Assembly (NCBI GenBank): GCA_016191285.1
Contig: JACPPA010000013.1
Coordinates: 151,333-215,332, forward strand
Origin: Gammaproteobacteria bacterium
GTDB taxonomy: Bacteria > Pseudomonadota > Gammaproteobacteria > Ga0077536
Length of the DNA: 64,000 bases
Reading direction: 5' to 3'
The position numbers were made by a program, and so were the translations under genes. This document shows positions 47,141 to 56,081 of this stretch, in pieces. The notes below the pieces were generated by a model. It had not been told where the DNA came from. It was given only the letters and a program-made list of their open reading frames with translations, and ran no database searches. The stretch's first letter is position 1. Every line of letters begins with the position of its first letter.

Positions 47141-48307
47141 ATGTATAAGGCCACCAAAGGCAAAGTACTGCCGACCGCGATGGTCGGCTCGTTTCCAAAA
47201 CCGTCCTGGTTCAATCAGAGCCTGCATGGCCGACCCTTCAAGGTCGCGATGGGGGATTCCCAGTATCGCGAACAGTACCTGGATTCCGTCGCCGCCTGCG
47301 TTAACGAACAGGAACGCGCCGGGCTCGATATCCTCACCGACGGCGATACGCGCTTTGATCTCGAAGTAGGAGGGCGCTCGTGGTTCTTCTATACCATCGA
47401 ACGACTTAACGGCATCAGTGGCTTTCGCGATAAATCCCACTTCCTGGATTACGGCGAGTTCAAGCCGGGGCATATCCTGTATGAGGTGCAGGAGGCCTAT
47501 CACCCGCCTGCGGTTACCGGCAAGATCACGCGGGGCGCGCTACATTTCACGGCGATCTGGAAAACCGCCCAAAAGATGACCACGAAACCGCTCAAGTTCG
47601 GCACCATCAGCGCGACCTGCCTGCCGATGATGCTGTGGAACGAACACTACAAGAACGACGAGGAGATGATTTGGGATATTGCCTGCGCGCAGAACGAGGA
47701 ACTGAAAGAACTCGCGGCCGCTGGATGTCCCGTGATCCAGATGGAAGAACCGCCGCATCACTTTGCGTGCTGTACAAATCCACCCGCCAAGGAAAGGGAT
47801 CTCGAGTTCTATACCAAGGCGTTCAACCGCGAAATCCAGGACGTCAAGACGGAGATCTGGGCGCACACCTGTTGGGGCAATCCGAATCAGCAGAGTTTTT
47901 ACTGGGAACGCCCGTCCTATGAACGCTCCCTGCCCTACCTACTGGCCCTCAATGCCGATGTGCTCGGGCTCGAATGCGCGAGCAACGAAGGCCGCGACCT
48001 CAAATTGCTTAAGCACGTCAAGACACGCAAGAAAATCGCTATCGGTGTTGTCGATCACACCCGCACGACCGTTGAGTCACCGCAGTTGGTGGCGTCGATC
48101 ATTCGCAAGGCGCTTGAGCACGTGCCACCCGAACGCCTGATCATCACTTCGGATTGTGGATTCGGCCGCGAAGGCCTGTCGCGCCGTATCGCCCAATACA
48201 AATGCATTGCACTCGTGCTGGGGACGAATATCGTGCGCAAAGAGTTAGGCCTCGATTCGGTTTATGTGCGCGCAGCCGATCCCAAATTCGCGTTTCGGGA
48301 GGATTGA
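47141..48307 (+). CDS. MetE C-terminal-like, cobalamin-independent methyltransferase family
   Basis: A 388-residue protein of the UROD/MetE C-terminal family. The start AMVGSFPKPSWF is the family N-motif; metal ligands are likely the His and Cys in AHTCWGNP and the Cys in TSDCGFGREG. GGGGAGGA precedes the ATG. It lacks the N-terminal half of true MetE, so it may be a core-type methionine synthase, a methylthiol or CoM-type alkyltransferase, or a relative of unknown substrate. No SAM or B12 riboswitch is seen upstream. Confidence 0.8.
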   Translation: MYKATKGKVLPTAMVGSFPKPSWFNQSLHGRPFKVAMGDSQYREQYLDSVAACVNEQERAGLDILTDGDTRFDLEVGGRSWFFYTIERLNGISGFRDKSHFLDYGEFKPGHILYEVQEAYHPPAVTGKITRGALHFTAIWKTAQKMTTKPLKFGTISATCLPMMLWNEHYKNDEEMIWDIACAQNEELKELAAAGCPVIQMEEPPHHFACCTNPPAKERDLEFYTKAFNREIQDVKTEIWAHTCWGNPNQQSFYWERPSYERSLPYLLALNADVLGLECASNEGRDLKLLKHVKTRKKIAIGVVDHTRTTVESPQLVASIIRKALEHVPPERLIITSDCGFGREGLSRRIAQYKCIALVLGTNIVRKELGLDSVYVRAADPKFAFRED

Positions 48308-48320
48308 TACGCCGGTCTAA

Positions 48321-48545
48321 AATCACCTGCTGGGCGCGTTTTCGCTAGAAGTTCAGGCCCGCCTGTTTCCAGCGCTTGAGCTGGTGCGGTTGCCGCTTGG
48401 CAAGGTCCTGTACGAATCCGGAGACATGTTATCGCGCGTCTATTTTTCAACCGATTCGATCGCTTCGCTGCTCTACATTATGCGAAGCGGTGGTCGGCCG
48501 AAATCTCAGGCGTCGGCAACGACGGCGTAGTCGGTATTGCTGTCC
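48321..48545 (+). pseudogene. Decayed Crp/Fnr-family regulator, N-terminal part
   Basis: Translation from 48321 gives NHLLGAFSLEVQARLF, LPLGKVLYESGDMLSRVYF and TDSIASLLYIMRSGG, the N-terminal cyclic-nucleotide-binding pattern of short Crp/Fnr regulators. Near 48487 the match (SAEISGVGNDGVVGIAV) moves to another frame, so one base seems lost, and the homology stops after about 75 residues. There is no usable start; the codon before is TAA. It lies in the 650-bp gap 48308-48957. Confidence 0.7.
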
Positions 48546-48823
48546 GTGCCGATTCAAAACTGATCAGTAGTGTTGCAATAAATGACTTCGGTGGCGGCTT
48601 GTCATCGTTCGGTTTGAGAATCGCGCGATTCTCACGGGCAACGCTGGTGACCAGGTGGCCTCGGCGTAGAGATAGTTCGACGCACTGAGCACGGCCACAA
48701 AAGGCTACGTTTGGCGTTCCTTGCCAGTCAGACGGTCGACAACCGGGAGGGTGCGAAAAGATCCGACGATAGCGGGTTGTCCCGCCGCGCTTACCTCGTG
48801 CCGGTGCCGGCCCTCAAACGGAG

Positions 48824-48892
48824 TGGCCCGACATGCCGTGAAACAATGGCCCGGCATCACGTGAAATCCTGGCCCGCTTGGGGTGAAATACA
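48824..48892 (+). repeat. Three exactly phased 23-bp repeats
   Basis: Units at 48824-48846, 48847-48869 and 48870-48892 each begin TGGCCCG and carry GTGAAA near the end. Their middles differ. They may be the end of a decayed insertion sequence with multiple transposase sites (IS21-like ends have such repeats) or an operator array for the gene that follows. Confidence 0.6.
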
Positions 48893-48905
48893 AAAGTCCC
48901 TACTC

Positions 48906-48919
48906 TTGCGCTAGATCAA
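48906..48919 (+). promoter_or_regulatory. FNR/ANR-like box upstream of the stress protein gene
   Basis: TTGCGCTAGATCAA fits TTGAY-N4-RTCAA with a perfect right half and a common left variant. It lies 39 bp before GTG 48958 and 63 bp before ATG 48982, suitable for oxygen-limited activation of a universal stress gene. Confidence 0.6.
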
Positions 48920-48957
48920 GATGGTTTGATGGCGGTGCCCTAAGGTGAACTAAGCGC

Positions 48958-49842
48958 GTGTTGCGCCCAGGAGTGCTCGGCATGGCAACGAATATTTCCA
49001 TGATCTACGGCGGCACAGAGGCCGAGACAGGCGCGTTGAATTTCACGGCCCTGCTAGCCGCCGGTCTCGATTTGGGTGCAGAGTGTCGCTACATTCGCGA
49101 CGCGTTGGGGACACTAACGTCCGATCAGCGCGAAAATTATCGCAATCTCATAGAACTTGGAGGCTGGAGCCAAGCCCAGGAATATCTTTCCGACACGGCA
49201 CAGGCGCGCCTGGTGGAATGTAGCAAGCAGGCTGAAGCGGCGTTTCATCGCACCCCATCCAGCGCGCATATCGCGTGGAGGGGCGCATTTAATCTCGCGT
49301 CACCAATTGCCAAGGCGCTGAGCGAGCTCGGGTTTACCCGCGATTTAATTGTCGCCAGTTTCGCGCTGCCCTCGGGCGTGCAAGATGCACTATTGCGACA
49401 GGTGTTATTGGTGGCCGGCGCGCCATTAGCCGTGATCCATGCCCCGCCGCGGAAGTCTACGCTTGACGAGATGGGCGTGGTGTTGGCCTGGAAGCCCTCG
49501 GCGGCGGCAACTCATGCTCTGCGTTATGCCTTACCGCTGTTACGGAAAGTGGCCCGCGTGCACCTGGTCACCATTGAAGAACCAGGCGCCCCCAAATTAG
49601 AGCCGTCGGCAAAAACACTGGCGGACACACTCCTCGAAGTACACCGTGTCACGATCGAGCCCCACGTGCTGCGTGCGGCCGACGATCCGGCGGCCCAACT
49701 CGCCGACTTCTATCGCGATATCGGCGCGGATTTGCTGGTGATGGGAGCGTATTCCCAATCTCGATTGCAAGAGATGTTGTTCGGCGGATTCACTAAGTAT
49801 TTTCTAACCAAGCCGCGTTGTAACTTGCTACTCGCGCATTAA
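48958..49842 (+). CDS. Universal stress protein, UspA family (tandem-domain size)
   Basis: The frame from GTG 48958 gives 294 residues; ATG 48982 (MATNISMIYGG) is an equally good start. The second half (about 160-294) is a recognisable Usp domain, ending in DLLVMGAYSQSRLQEMLFGGFTKYFL, the ATP-binding G-x2-G-x9-G-like tail. The first half is more divergent. The FNR-like box upstream suggests induction under low oxygen. Confidence 0.85.
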   Translation: MLRPGVLGMATNISMIYGGTEAETGALNFTALLAAGLDLGAECRYIRDALGTLTSDQRENYRNLIELGGWSQAQEYLSDTAQARLVECSKQAEAAFHRTPSSAHIAWRGAFNLASPIAKALSELGFTRDLIVASFALPSGVQDALLRQVLLVAGAPLAVIHAPPRKSTLDEMGVVLAWKPSAAATHALRYALPLLRKVARVHLVTIEEPGAPKLEPSAKTLADTLLEVHRVTIEPHVLRAADDPAAQLADFYRDIGADLLVMGAYSQSRLQEMLFGGFTKYFLTKPRCNLLLAH

Positions 49843-50192
49843 ACCCACCGCCGGTGTAGCGAACGATCCGCGAGCGAGGTCGCGAGGCTATAGGGTCAGA
49901 GTCGCTGAAATTTGTTGCCCAATCTCAACAACGCTGATCGCTCGATTCTCAACCCTCGGCACTTACGCCTTGGGTGCTACGTTCCGGTTCCAGGGCAAAG
50001 CCCTCGTAATCCTTCGCGGCAATCTTTGGCACGTCTCAAAATAACTCGGTCCATCCGGGTGGACTGCAAACTGGCGGTGTTTGTCGGCGATATTGCCGCC
50101 GGTGTACCAGGACGCGGTGGGCGGGAACGGCGTGGTGCTCGCGATCTCGACAACTTCACGGCCCCAGACTTCATCCATCCCGGGTGCGGACT

Positions 50193-50330
50193 CGATCGGC
50201 GGCGGCGCTGGTGCCGGCGCCGCGCGTCAACCTCACGCGCTACCATGGGGTGTTCGCACGTGACACCCACCTTCAGACCGTTCGCGCGCGCCCCACCGCC
50301 AGCGGCATTGCCGGGCCTGAGGGAACCAGA
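50193..50330 (+). pseudogene. IS91-family transposase remnant
   Basis: In the frame used by 50184-50486, AALVPAPRVNLTRYHGVF matches the conserved C-terminal piece of IS91-type transposases (ALVP-PR-NL-RYHGV-AP). Only about 30 residues align; the rest of the 855-bp gap 49843-50697 has no gene I can support, only decayed sequence. Confidence 0.65.
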
Positions 50331-50697
50331 CCAACGAAACTCCCCTTAACGCACGCACGGACGCGATGCTGGTCTGACACCCGGCACGGCGTCACTCACG
50401 CCCGCGGTCCAAGCAGCCGAACTTTTTCGGAAGAAAACGCCCTCAGCGAGCCGCTGGCACCGTTGTCCAGTGAAATCCCGGGGTGAGACGCGGCCGTGCA
50501 CCGCAATCGTTCCTGCTGACGGCGTTCGAATTCAACAACCCCGATGCTCGATTTCTCCAAAGAGGGCGGTTATCTTTCTACACGCCTAGAGTGCATACGC
50601 GGATTCAAATCGTTACGAGATTTCGGGCCAGGCACGGCACGGCCGTTAAGCAACGCGGACGCGACGCTCAGTGGCAGTTTGCGGGAGGGGTTCAGAA

Positions 50698-50985
50698 GTG
50701 AACTGCAGTCGCGTAGATTTCAGCGGCCACGCATTACGACGAATGTTTGAACGCTCGGTGACTGTGGACGAAGTTCAAGCAGTCATCGAACTTGGCGAAA
50801 TTGTGGCGAGCTATCCAGACGATCTTCCGTATCCGAGTTCGCTCATGCTCGGGATGGTTGCAGGACGCCCGATCCACGTCGTCGCCGCGCATGAACTTAT
50901 TACAGGCGCTTGTTACGTCATAACCGCATACGAACCAACCGAAGCTTTATGGGAAGCGGGCTTTAAAACGAGGAAGACAACATGA
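50698..50985 (+). CDS. DUF4258 family putative toxin
   Basis: A 95-residue protein. GTG 50698 follows GGGAGGGG at good spacing. The core FSGHALRRMFERSVTVDEVQ and YVITAYEP is typical of DUF4258, a family often paired with a YgiT-type antitoxin and related in context to RelE/HigB toxins. It overlaps the downstream gene by 4 bp (ATGA). Confidence 0.8.
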   Translation: MNCSRVDFSGHALRRMFERSVTVDEVQAVIELGEIVASYPDDLPYPSSLMLGMVAGRPIHVVAAHELITGACYVITAYEPTEALWEAGFKTRKTT

Positions 50986-51206
50986 AATGCGTGATTTGCA
51001 GACAAGGGGATACCCAATTGGGAACAACGACCGTTACGCTGCAGCGCGGGGTAACCACAGTCGTCATCAAAGAAGTGCCCGCCACTATCTGCAACAACTG
51101 CGGTGAATATTATCTGGATGCCGCGACCTCCGAGCGTGCGCTCACACTGGCCGAACAATCTGTCCGTCATGGCGCTGAGATTGAAGTTCTTCGTTTCGCG
51201 GCGTGA
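50982..51206 (+). CDS. YgiT-type zinc-finger antitoxin (MqsA-like N-domain)
   Basis: A 74-residue protein with CVIC at 3-6 and CNNCG near 37-41, the YgiT zinc-finger pattern with the phrase VPATICNNCGEYYLD. Unlike MqsA it lacks the C-terminal XRE DNA-binding domain. Gene order toxin then antitoxin matches MqsRA and HigBA. DNA-binding autoregulation is therefore uncertain. Confidence 0.8.
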   Translation: MKCVICRQGDTQLGTTTVTLQRGVTTVVIKEVPATICNNCGEYYLDAATSERALTLAEQSVRHGAEIEVLRFAA

Positions 51207-51220
51207 AGGTGTCTTCGGGT

Positions 51221-51290
51221 GCTCGGGCGCCCGAGCTTTGAGTATTCGATTACTGAATGCGGCAGCGCTCGGCATAATCAAATACTCAAA
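51221..51290. repeat. Perfect palindrome followed by a 16-bp inverted repeat
   Basis: GCTCGGGCGCCCGAGC at 51221-51236 is a perfect 16-bp palindrome; TTTGAGTATTCGATTA at 51237-51252 pairs with TAATCAAATACTCAAA at 51275-51290 with one mismatch. These directly adjoin each other after the antitoxin gene and may be a terminator or the end of a lost element. Confidence 0.7.
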
Positions 51291-51399
51291 TCTACTGTCA
51301 CTGGCGAACGCTATCCGCCGTCGCTGAAGAAATCGATCGCGATTGAGTCCAGCGGCAAGTCAGTTTGCGATTCGTCATTCGGCGCCGGGCGACAGTGGT

Positions 51400-52218
51400 T
51401 CACGGCAAGATGGCGAAGGCTCGCGCCGGAAAACCGAAACCGTGCTTGACCTTCGGCCAGGTCACCACAATCAAGCTTCCCGTAGCGGGCACTTGATCGA
51501 GATTCGCCATCGCCTCGATCTGCCAATGGCCATGCTTCAGTAGCCAGGCTTCGGAATCAAAACTTTCCGTGATATCCGTATCGAGTGCTTCGTGGCCGAT
51601 GGCAGTAACGCCGCGCTGCTCGAACAGGAATTTAATCGCGGCCAATGACCAGGCCGGAAAGGGCGTGCGTTTAAAACGCGTCGGATCGGTATGGAAATCC
51701 TTGGACATATCGGTGCGCAGCGCCGCGAACGCGCCGCGCGGGATCGGGCCATGGGCTTTCTCCCAAGCCTCGACATCGGCCACCGACAGCGCGTGGTTCG
51801 GTTCGGCTGCAAGCCATGGCGTGACGTCGAAAACCACCAGCGGCAGCAGCATCTGCTCGAGTGGGATTTCGTCAAGCGTCGCGCCGTTGGGATCGAAATG
51901 GGCCGGCGGATCGATATGGGTGCCGTACTGGCCAACCAGCGCGTAAAAAGTAGTACGAAAGCCGTCTTGTTCGATGGTGTACGGACGATGGGTATCAGGG
52001 TCAGCCGCCGCCGCCATCGTGGCCTGGCCGAAACCCCGCCACACCGGCGTATCCGGGCTGAAGGCATGCGTGAGATCGACCTTCTTTTTCGTGGCGATGA
52101 GGGCATACGCATCGGCGAGTGAGTTAATCGCGCAGACGCGCTCGGCCTGCATCGCGAGCATGGCAAAGATCGCTGTCGCGAAGAACAAGCGGTTGCAGTG
52201 TTTAGTGTCGGTCACCAT
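51400..52218 (-). CDS. Exported cyclase-family (kynurenine formamidase-like) hydrolase
   Basis: From ATG 52218, after GGAGG, it gives 272 residues with a signal peptide (about 1-30, FFATAIFAMLAMQAERVCA). HIDPPAHF is the metal-binding HxDxPxH motif of the cyclase family, which includes bacterial kynurenine formamidase and isatin hydrolase. The protein should be periplasmic. It is divergent from the CoA-ester cluster; the reaction is probably hydrolysis of a cyclic or formylated amide, but the substrate is unknown. Confidence 0.82.
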   Translation of the reverse strand: MVTDTKHCNRLFFATAIFAMLAMQAERVCAINSLADAYALIATKKKVDLTHAFSPDTPVWRGFGQATMAAAADPDTHRPYTIEQDGFRTTFYALVGQYGTHIDPPAHFDPNGATLDEIPLEQMLLPLVVFDVTPWLAAEPNHALSVADVEAWEKAHGPIPRGAFAALRTDMSKDFHTDPTRFKRTPFPAWSLAAIKFLFEQRGVTAIGHEALDTDITESFDSEAWLLKHGHWQIEAMANLDQVPATGSLIVVTWPKVKHGFGFPARAFAILP

Positions 52219-52449
52219 CGCATAGCCTCCTCGAATCGAAGGGCCAAAAATAATACAAGACGGCCGCGGGCGAAACGTCGCGTTATAAGGCTCCGCCGAC
52301 ATAAATCGCGCGCGTCCGCGGGCGCCAGCGACCAATCACACGCTCACGTCTGCCGTCACTGGTGATGCCGTGATCCGCGTAGGCACCAATCGTCCGCTCC
52401 GGTGTACCATTGGATTGCGTCCGCTCGTTCTGGGCAGGAGAGTGTCAAC

Positions 52450-53412
52450 ATGGCCACGAAAAGTATGCGCTGCCTGCTGGCGGTGCCAGCAGTACGGCGG
52501 GAGTTTTTCCAGAAAGCAGCCGACAGCGCCACCGACGCCTTGTTTCTCGACCTTGAGGACAGCGTGTCTCCGGAGCAGAAACTCGCGGCACGCGCCAATG
52601 CGGCGCGCGCGCTCGATGAAGTGAACTGGAACAGTAAGCGCGTGCTCGTGCGCTGCAATGCACTCGATAGCGAATGGGCGTTCCGCGATATCGAGCATCT
52701 CGGCGCCCGGTGTCACCGGCTAGACGGTTTTCTGATCCCGAAGATCGGTTCAGTCGATGAGATTCGCCATGCCGAAGCCTTGCTTGGCGCCTTGAATCGC
52801 GAACGCCCGCGCGAGCGCCCGCTCGAACTTCATATTCTGATCGAAACCGCGCTCGGCATGGCGCGAGTGGAAGCGATCCTGGAAATGGCGACGCGCGTGG
52901 TTTCGGTTTCGTTTGGAGTCGGCGACTATTCTCTGAGCATGGGCGGTCAAGACCGTTCGGTCGGAGGTGCGAACAAGGATTACGCCGTCTTGACGGACGG
53001 CGCGGCCGACACGGCGCGCCACGCGCATTGGAACGACCAGTGGCACTTCGCCCTCGCCCGCGTCGCCAATGCCTGTCATGCCTTTGATGTAATGCCGATG
53101 GATGGCCCGTTCGGCAACTTCGCTGACCGGCTGGGTTTCGCCGCGGCCGCCGCTCGTGGGCGTGTGCTGGGCTACGCAGGCAAATGGGCGATCCATCCGA
53201 GTCAGATCGAACTCGCGAATCAAGCCTACACGCCGAGCACCGAAGAGGTGAGCTGGGCGCGCGCCGTGCATGCGGCACTCGCCACGGCGCGGAGAGAAGG
53301 AAAGGGGGCCGTGGCCATGAACGGCCAGCTGCTCGACATCGCGCATCGCAAGATTGCCGATCGCATCCTGGCCCGTGCCGGTGTAGCGGAGGGTTCGGCG
53401 CATGACGAATGA
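52450..53412 (+). CDS. HpcH/HpaI aldolase/citrate lyase family (CitE/Mcl-type lyase)
   Basis: From ATG 52450, with AGGAGA upstream, the 320-residue protein resembles malyl-CoA/citramalyl-CoA lyases: FLDLEDSVSPEQK, LIETALGM with the metal Glu and FGVGDYS with the metal Asp. It would cleave a beta-hydroxyacyl-CoA to acetyl-CoA plus glyoxylate or pyruvate. It overlaps the CoA-transferase by 11 bp, strong evidence of a shared pathway. Confidence 0.82.
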   Translation: MATKSMRCLLAVPAVRREFFQKAADSATDALFLDLEDSVSPEQKLAARANAARALDEVNWNSKRVLVRCNALDSEWAFRDIEHLGARCHRLDGFLIPKIGSVDEIRHAEALLGALNRERPRERPLELHILIETALGMARVEAILEMATRVVSVSFGVGDYSLSMGGQDRSVGGANKDYAVLTDGAADTARHAHWNDQWHFALARVANACHAFDVMPMDGPFGNFADRLGFAAAAARGRVLGYAGKWAIHPSQIELANQAYTPSTEEVSWARAVHAALATARREGKGAVAMNGQLLDIAHRKIADRILARAGVAEGSAHDE

Positions 53413-54610
53413 ATCGCCGCTGCCATTGCAAGGTGTGCGGGTGCTTGATGTCGCCACCATGCTCGCGGCACCGTTCTGTGCGAGTATCCTCGGCGATTTC
53501 GGCGCCGAAGTTATCAAGGTGGAAATGCCCGGCAGCGGCGATCCCTTCCGCAAGTTCGGCACCATAACGGAAACGGGATCGAGCCTGAACTGGCTCAATG
53601 ATGGCCGCAACAAGAAGTCGATCACGCTCGATTTGAGAAAGCCGCAAGGTGTGGAGATCCTGCAACGCCTCGTCGTCGATTGCGACATCATGGTCGAGAA
53701 CTTTCGCCCGGGGACACTGGAACGCTGGGGGCTCGGCTTCGCGGCGTTGAAAGCCATCAAGGACGATCTGATCCTGATCCGGATCTCGGCCTATGGCCAA
53801 GACGGACCGTATCGAGATCGACCCGGATTCGCGCGGATCGCGCATGCCTTCTCCGGCCTCGCCTATCTCGCCGGCGAAACGGACGGACCGCCGGTGACAC
53901 CGGGCTCTACCTCGCTCGCGGATTACATCTCCGGACTTTATGGCGCGCTCGGCGCGCTGCTCGCTTATACCGCGCGTGCGCGCTTTGGTATCGGGCAGTT
54001 CGTCGACATCGCCTTGTACGAAGGGATTTTCCGCATGCTTGACGAACTCGCGCCGGCGTATGCGAAATCGGGCTTCGTGCGCGAGCGCATGGGCCCCGAC
54101 ACCGTGAACGTGGTGCCGCACAGCCATTATGCGACGCGTGACGGCAAGTGGGTGGCGCTGGCCTGTTCCACCGACAAGATGTTCGAACGCCTGGCCGCTG
54201 TGATGGAACGTCCGGAATTGGTGGTGCCCGATCGTTTCGCGACGATGGCGCAGCGGGTCGCCGCGCGTGACGAAGTCAATCGCCTCGTCGCCGACTGGAT
54301 CGGGGGTCTCAGCCGCGACCAAGTGATGCAGCGCTGTCTGCTCGGCGAGGTGCCCATTGGATCACTCAACAGCATCGCCGATATTTTCGAGGACGAGCAG
54401 TTCAAGGCCCGCGGTAATCTGCTGAAAGTTCACGACCCACGCGTCGGCGAGATTGTGATCCCGAATGTCGTGCCGCGTCTGTCGGCGACGCCGGGCAGGT
54501 TCGCCACGCTTGGACCGGACCTCGGGCAACACAATGATGAAATCTACCGCGAGCGGCTCGGCTATTCCGCGGAAGAGCTCGAGCGCTGGCGTGAAGACGG
54601 GGTAATCTGA
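53402..54610 (+). CDS. Family III (CaiB/BaiF) CoA-transferase 1
   Basis: A 402-residue CoA-transferase: LDVATMLAAPFCASILGDFGAEVIKVE at the start, the catalytic Asp in TSLADYISGLYGALGAL, and DGRNKKSITLDLRKPQG. It probably activates an organic acid that the adjacent lyase later cleaves. Transfer partners (succinyl-CoA, acetyl-CoA) are not readable from sequence. Confidence 0.88.
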   Translation: MTNESPLPLQGVRVLDVATMLAAPFCASILGDFGAEVIKVEMPGSGDPFRKFGTITETGSSLNWLNDGRNKKSITLDLRKPQGVEILQRLVVDCDIMVENFRPGTLERWGLGFAALKAIKDDLILIRISAYGQDGPYRDRPGFARIAHAFSGLAYLAGETDGPPVTPGSTSLADYISGLYGALGALLAYTARARFGIGQFVDIALYEGIFRMLDELAPAYAKSGFVRERMGPDTVNVVPHSHYATRDGKWVALACSTDKMFERLAAVMERPELVVPDRFATMAQRVAARDEVNRLVADWIGGLSRDQVMQRCLLGEVPIGSLNSIADIFEDEQFKARGNLLKVHDPRVGEIVIPNVVPRLSATPGRFATLGPDLGQHNDEIYRERLGYSAEELERWREDGVI

Positions 54611-54684
54611 GGGTGGTTCTTTGAGTTCCGACGCCGCCGTGAAACGCTTCTCGGTGCAAACCTGTCTGCCGAGGACGCGATGAA

Positions 54685-56058
54685 ATGAGCGTTACAACCA
54701 AGCGCCAGATGACCTTGGTAGCCTTTCTGCAGGCACAGAACTGCTCTAACTACGCCGCCTCGTGGCGCCATCCCGCGACCGCGCAGGATTTCGCCACGCC
54801 GCAATACTACCAGCGCATCGCACGCACGCTGGAGGAAGGCAAATTTGATCTGGCGTTCTTCGACGATCGCCTCGCGATGCCGGACATCTTTAACGACGAC
54901 TATGCCGAGACCGTCCGTCATGGCATCCGCGCGGTCAAAATGGATCTCCCCGCGATCCTGATGGCGATGGGTCTGTGCACACAACATCTCGGCCTCGGCG
55001 CTACTTATTCGACGACCTACTACGAGCCGTACCACGTCGCGCGTGTGTTCGCGACGCTCGACCTCATGACCGGCGGCCGCGTGGCCTGGAACGTCGTCAC
55101 TTCGCTAAACGACGCTGAAGCCGCGAATTTCGGCCGCGATCAGTTACTCGATCACGACACCCGCTACGACCGCGCCGACGAATTCATGGAAATCGTGCAC
55201 GGTCACTGGGACAGCTGGGAGGATGGCGCGATCGTGCAGGACAGGGTCAGCGGCTTGTTCGCCGATCCGGCTAAAGTGCGGCGAATCGACTATGCGGGGC
55301 GGTGGTTGCGATCGCGCGGGCCGCTGACCGTGCCGCGTTCGGCACAGGGTCATCCCGTGATCATCCAAGCCGGCCAAAGCGGGCGCGGACGCGAATTCGC
55401 GGCGCGCTGGGCGGAGCTTGTGTTTGTGATTCACGCGAATATTGAACTTGCGAAGCGTTACTACCAGGAATTCAAGCAGCGGGTCATCGATCGTCGACGC
55501 GATCCAACCAAGATCAGGATCACGCCCGCGATTTACGCCATAGTCGGCGAGACACAGACCATGGCCGAGGACAAAATGGCGCTGATCGATAATCTCGCAA
55601 AACCCATCGACGCCTTGACGCTGTTATCCGAAGTGCTGAACTTCGATTTCGGCGCCAAGGGCATGGACGAACCGTTCACCGCGGACGAGCTCGCGTCGGC
55701 CACGGGTCTGCAAGGAATCCGCGATCGTGTCATTCAGCTGAGCGGGCTCAGCAATCCGACGGTGCGCGACTTCCTGCATTTCAGCGGCCGCGGCACGATT
55801 CGTGAGCTGCCGGCCTTCGTTGGCAATCCGGGGCTGGTCGCCGATCACTTGGAGGAATGGTTCAACGGCGAAGCCTGCGATGGCTTCGTGCTGGCAGCGA
55901 CGCACATGCCTGGCAGTTACGAAGATTTCGTGCGTCTGGTGCTCCCAGAGCTACAGCGACGCGGCCTGTTCCGCACGGAATATCCTGGATCGACGCTGCG
56001 CGAGACCTTAGGTTTCGCGCAACCGGCGCTCGGTAGCTGGCGCGCGCCAGGAACGTAA
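54685..56058 (+). CDS. LLM-class flavin monooxygenase (NtaA/SnaA/DszA type)
   Basis: A 457-residue luciferase-like protein close to nitrilotriacetate or DBT-sulfone monooxygenases: RTLEEGKFDLAFFDD, GLGATYSTTYYEPYHVARVFATLD, VAWNVVTSLND and QAGQSGRGREFAARWAE. Needs FMNH2 from a separate reductase, which is not in the window. Such enzymes cleave C-N or C-S bonds of xenobiotic and sulfonated acids. Flanked on both sides by CoA-transferases. Confidence 0.88.
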   Translation: MSVTTKRQMTLVAFLQAQNCSNYAASWRHPATAQDFATPQYYQRIARTLEEGKFDLAFFDDRLAMPDIFNDDYAETVRHGIRAVKMDLPAILMAMGLCTQHLGLGATYSTTYYEPYHVARVFATLDLMTGGRVAWNVVTSLNDAEAANFGRDQLLDHDTRYDRADEFMEIVHGHWDSWEDGAIVQDRVSGLFADPAKVRRIDYAGRWLRSRGPLTVPRSAQGHPVIIQAGQSGRGREFAARWAELVFVIHANIELAKRYYQEFKQRVIDRRRDPTKIRITPAIYAIVGETQTMAEDKMALIDNLAKPIDALTLLSEVLNFDFGAKGMDEPFTADELASATGLQGIRDRVIQLSGLSNPTVRDFLHFSGRGTIRELPAFVGNPGLVADHLEEWFNGEACDGFVLAATHMPGSYEDFVRLVLPELQRRGLFRTEYPGSTLRETLGFAQPALGSWRAPGT

Positions 56059-56081
56059 ATCCAACGCAAGAGGAGTTGACA

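Noticed and set aside
48824..48892. Possible CRISPR or tandem coding repeat
   Set aside because: Units are directly contiguous without spacers and are not in an open frame with a start and ribosome site.
49912..50349. 145-codon plus-strand frame
   Set aside because: Arg/Pro-rich with no start context; the IS91 remnant in this area lies in a different frame.
52445..54322. A 625-codon open frame on the minus strand across the lyase and CoA-transferase genes
   Set aside because: It is antisense to two clearly recognised proteins, has no family similarity, and has the Arg/His/Ala-rich composition of high-GC shadow frames.
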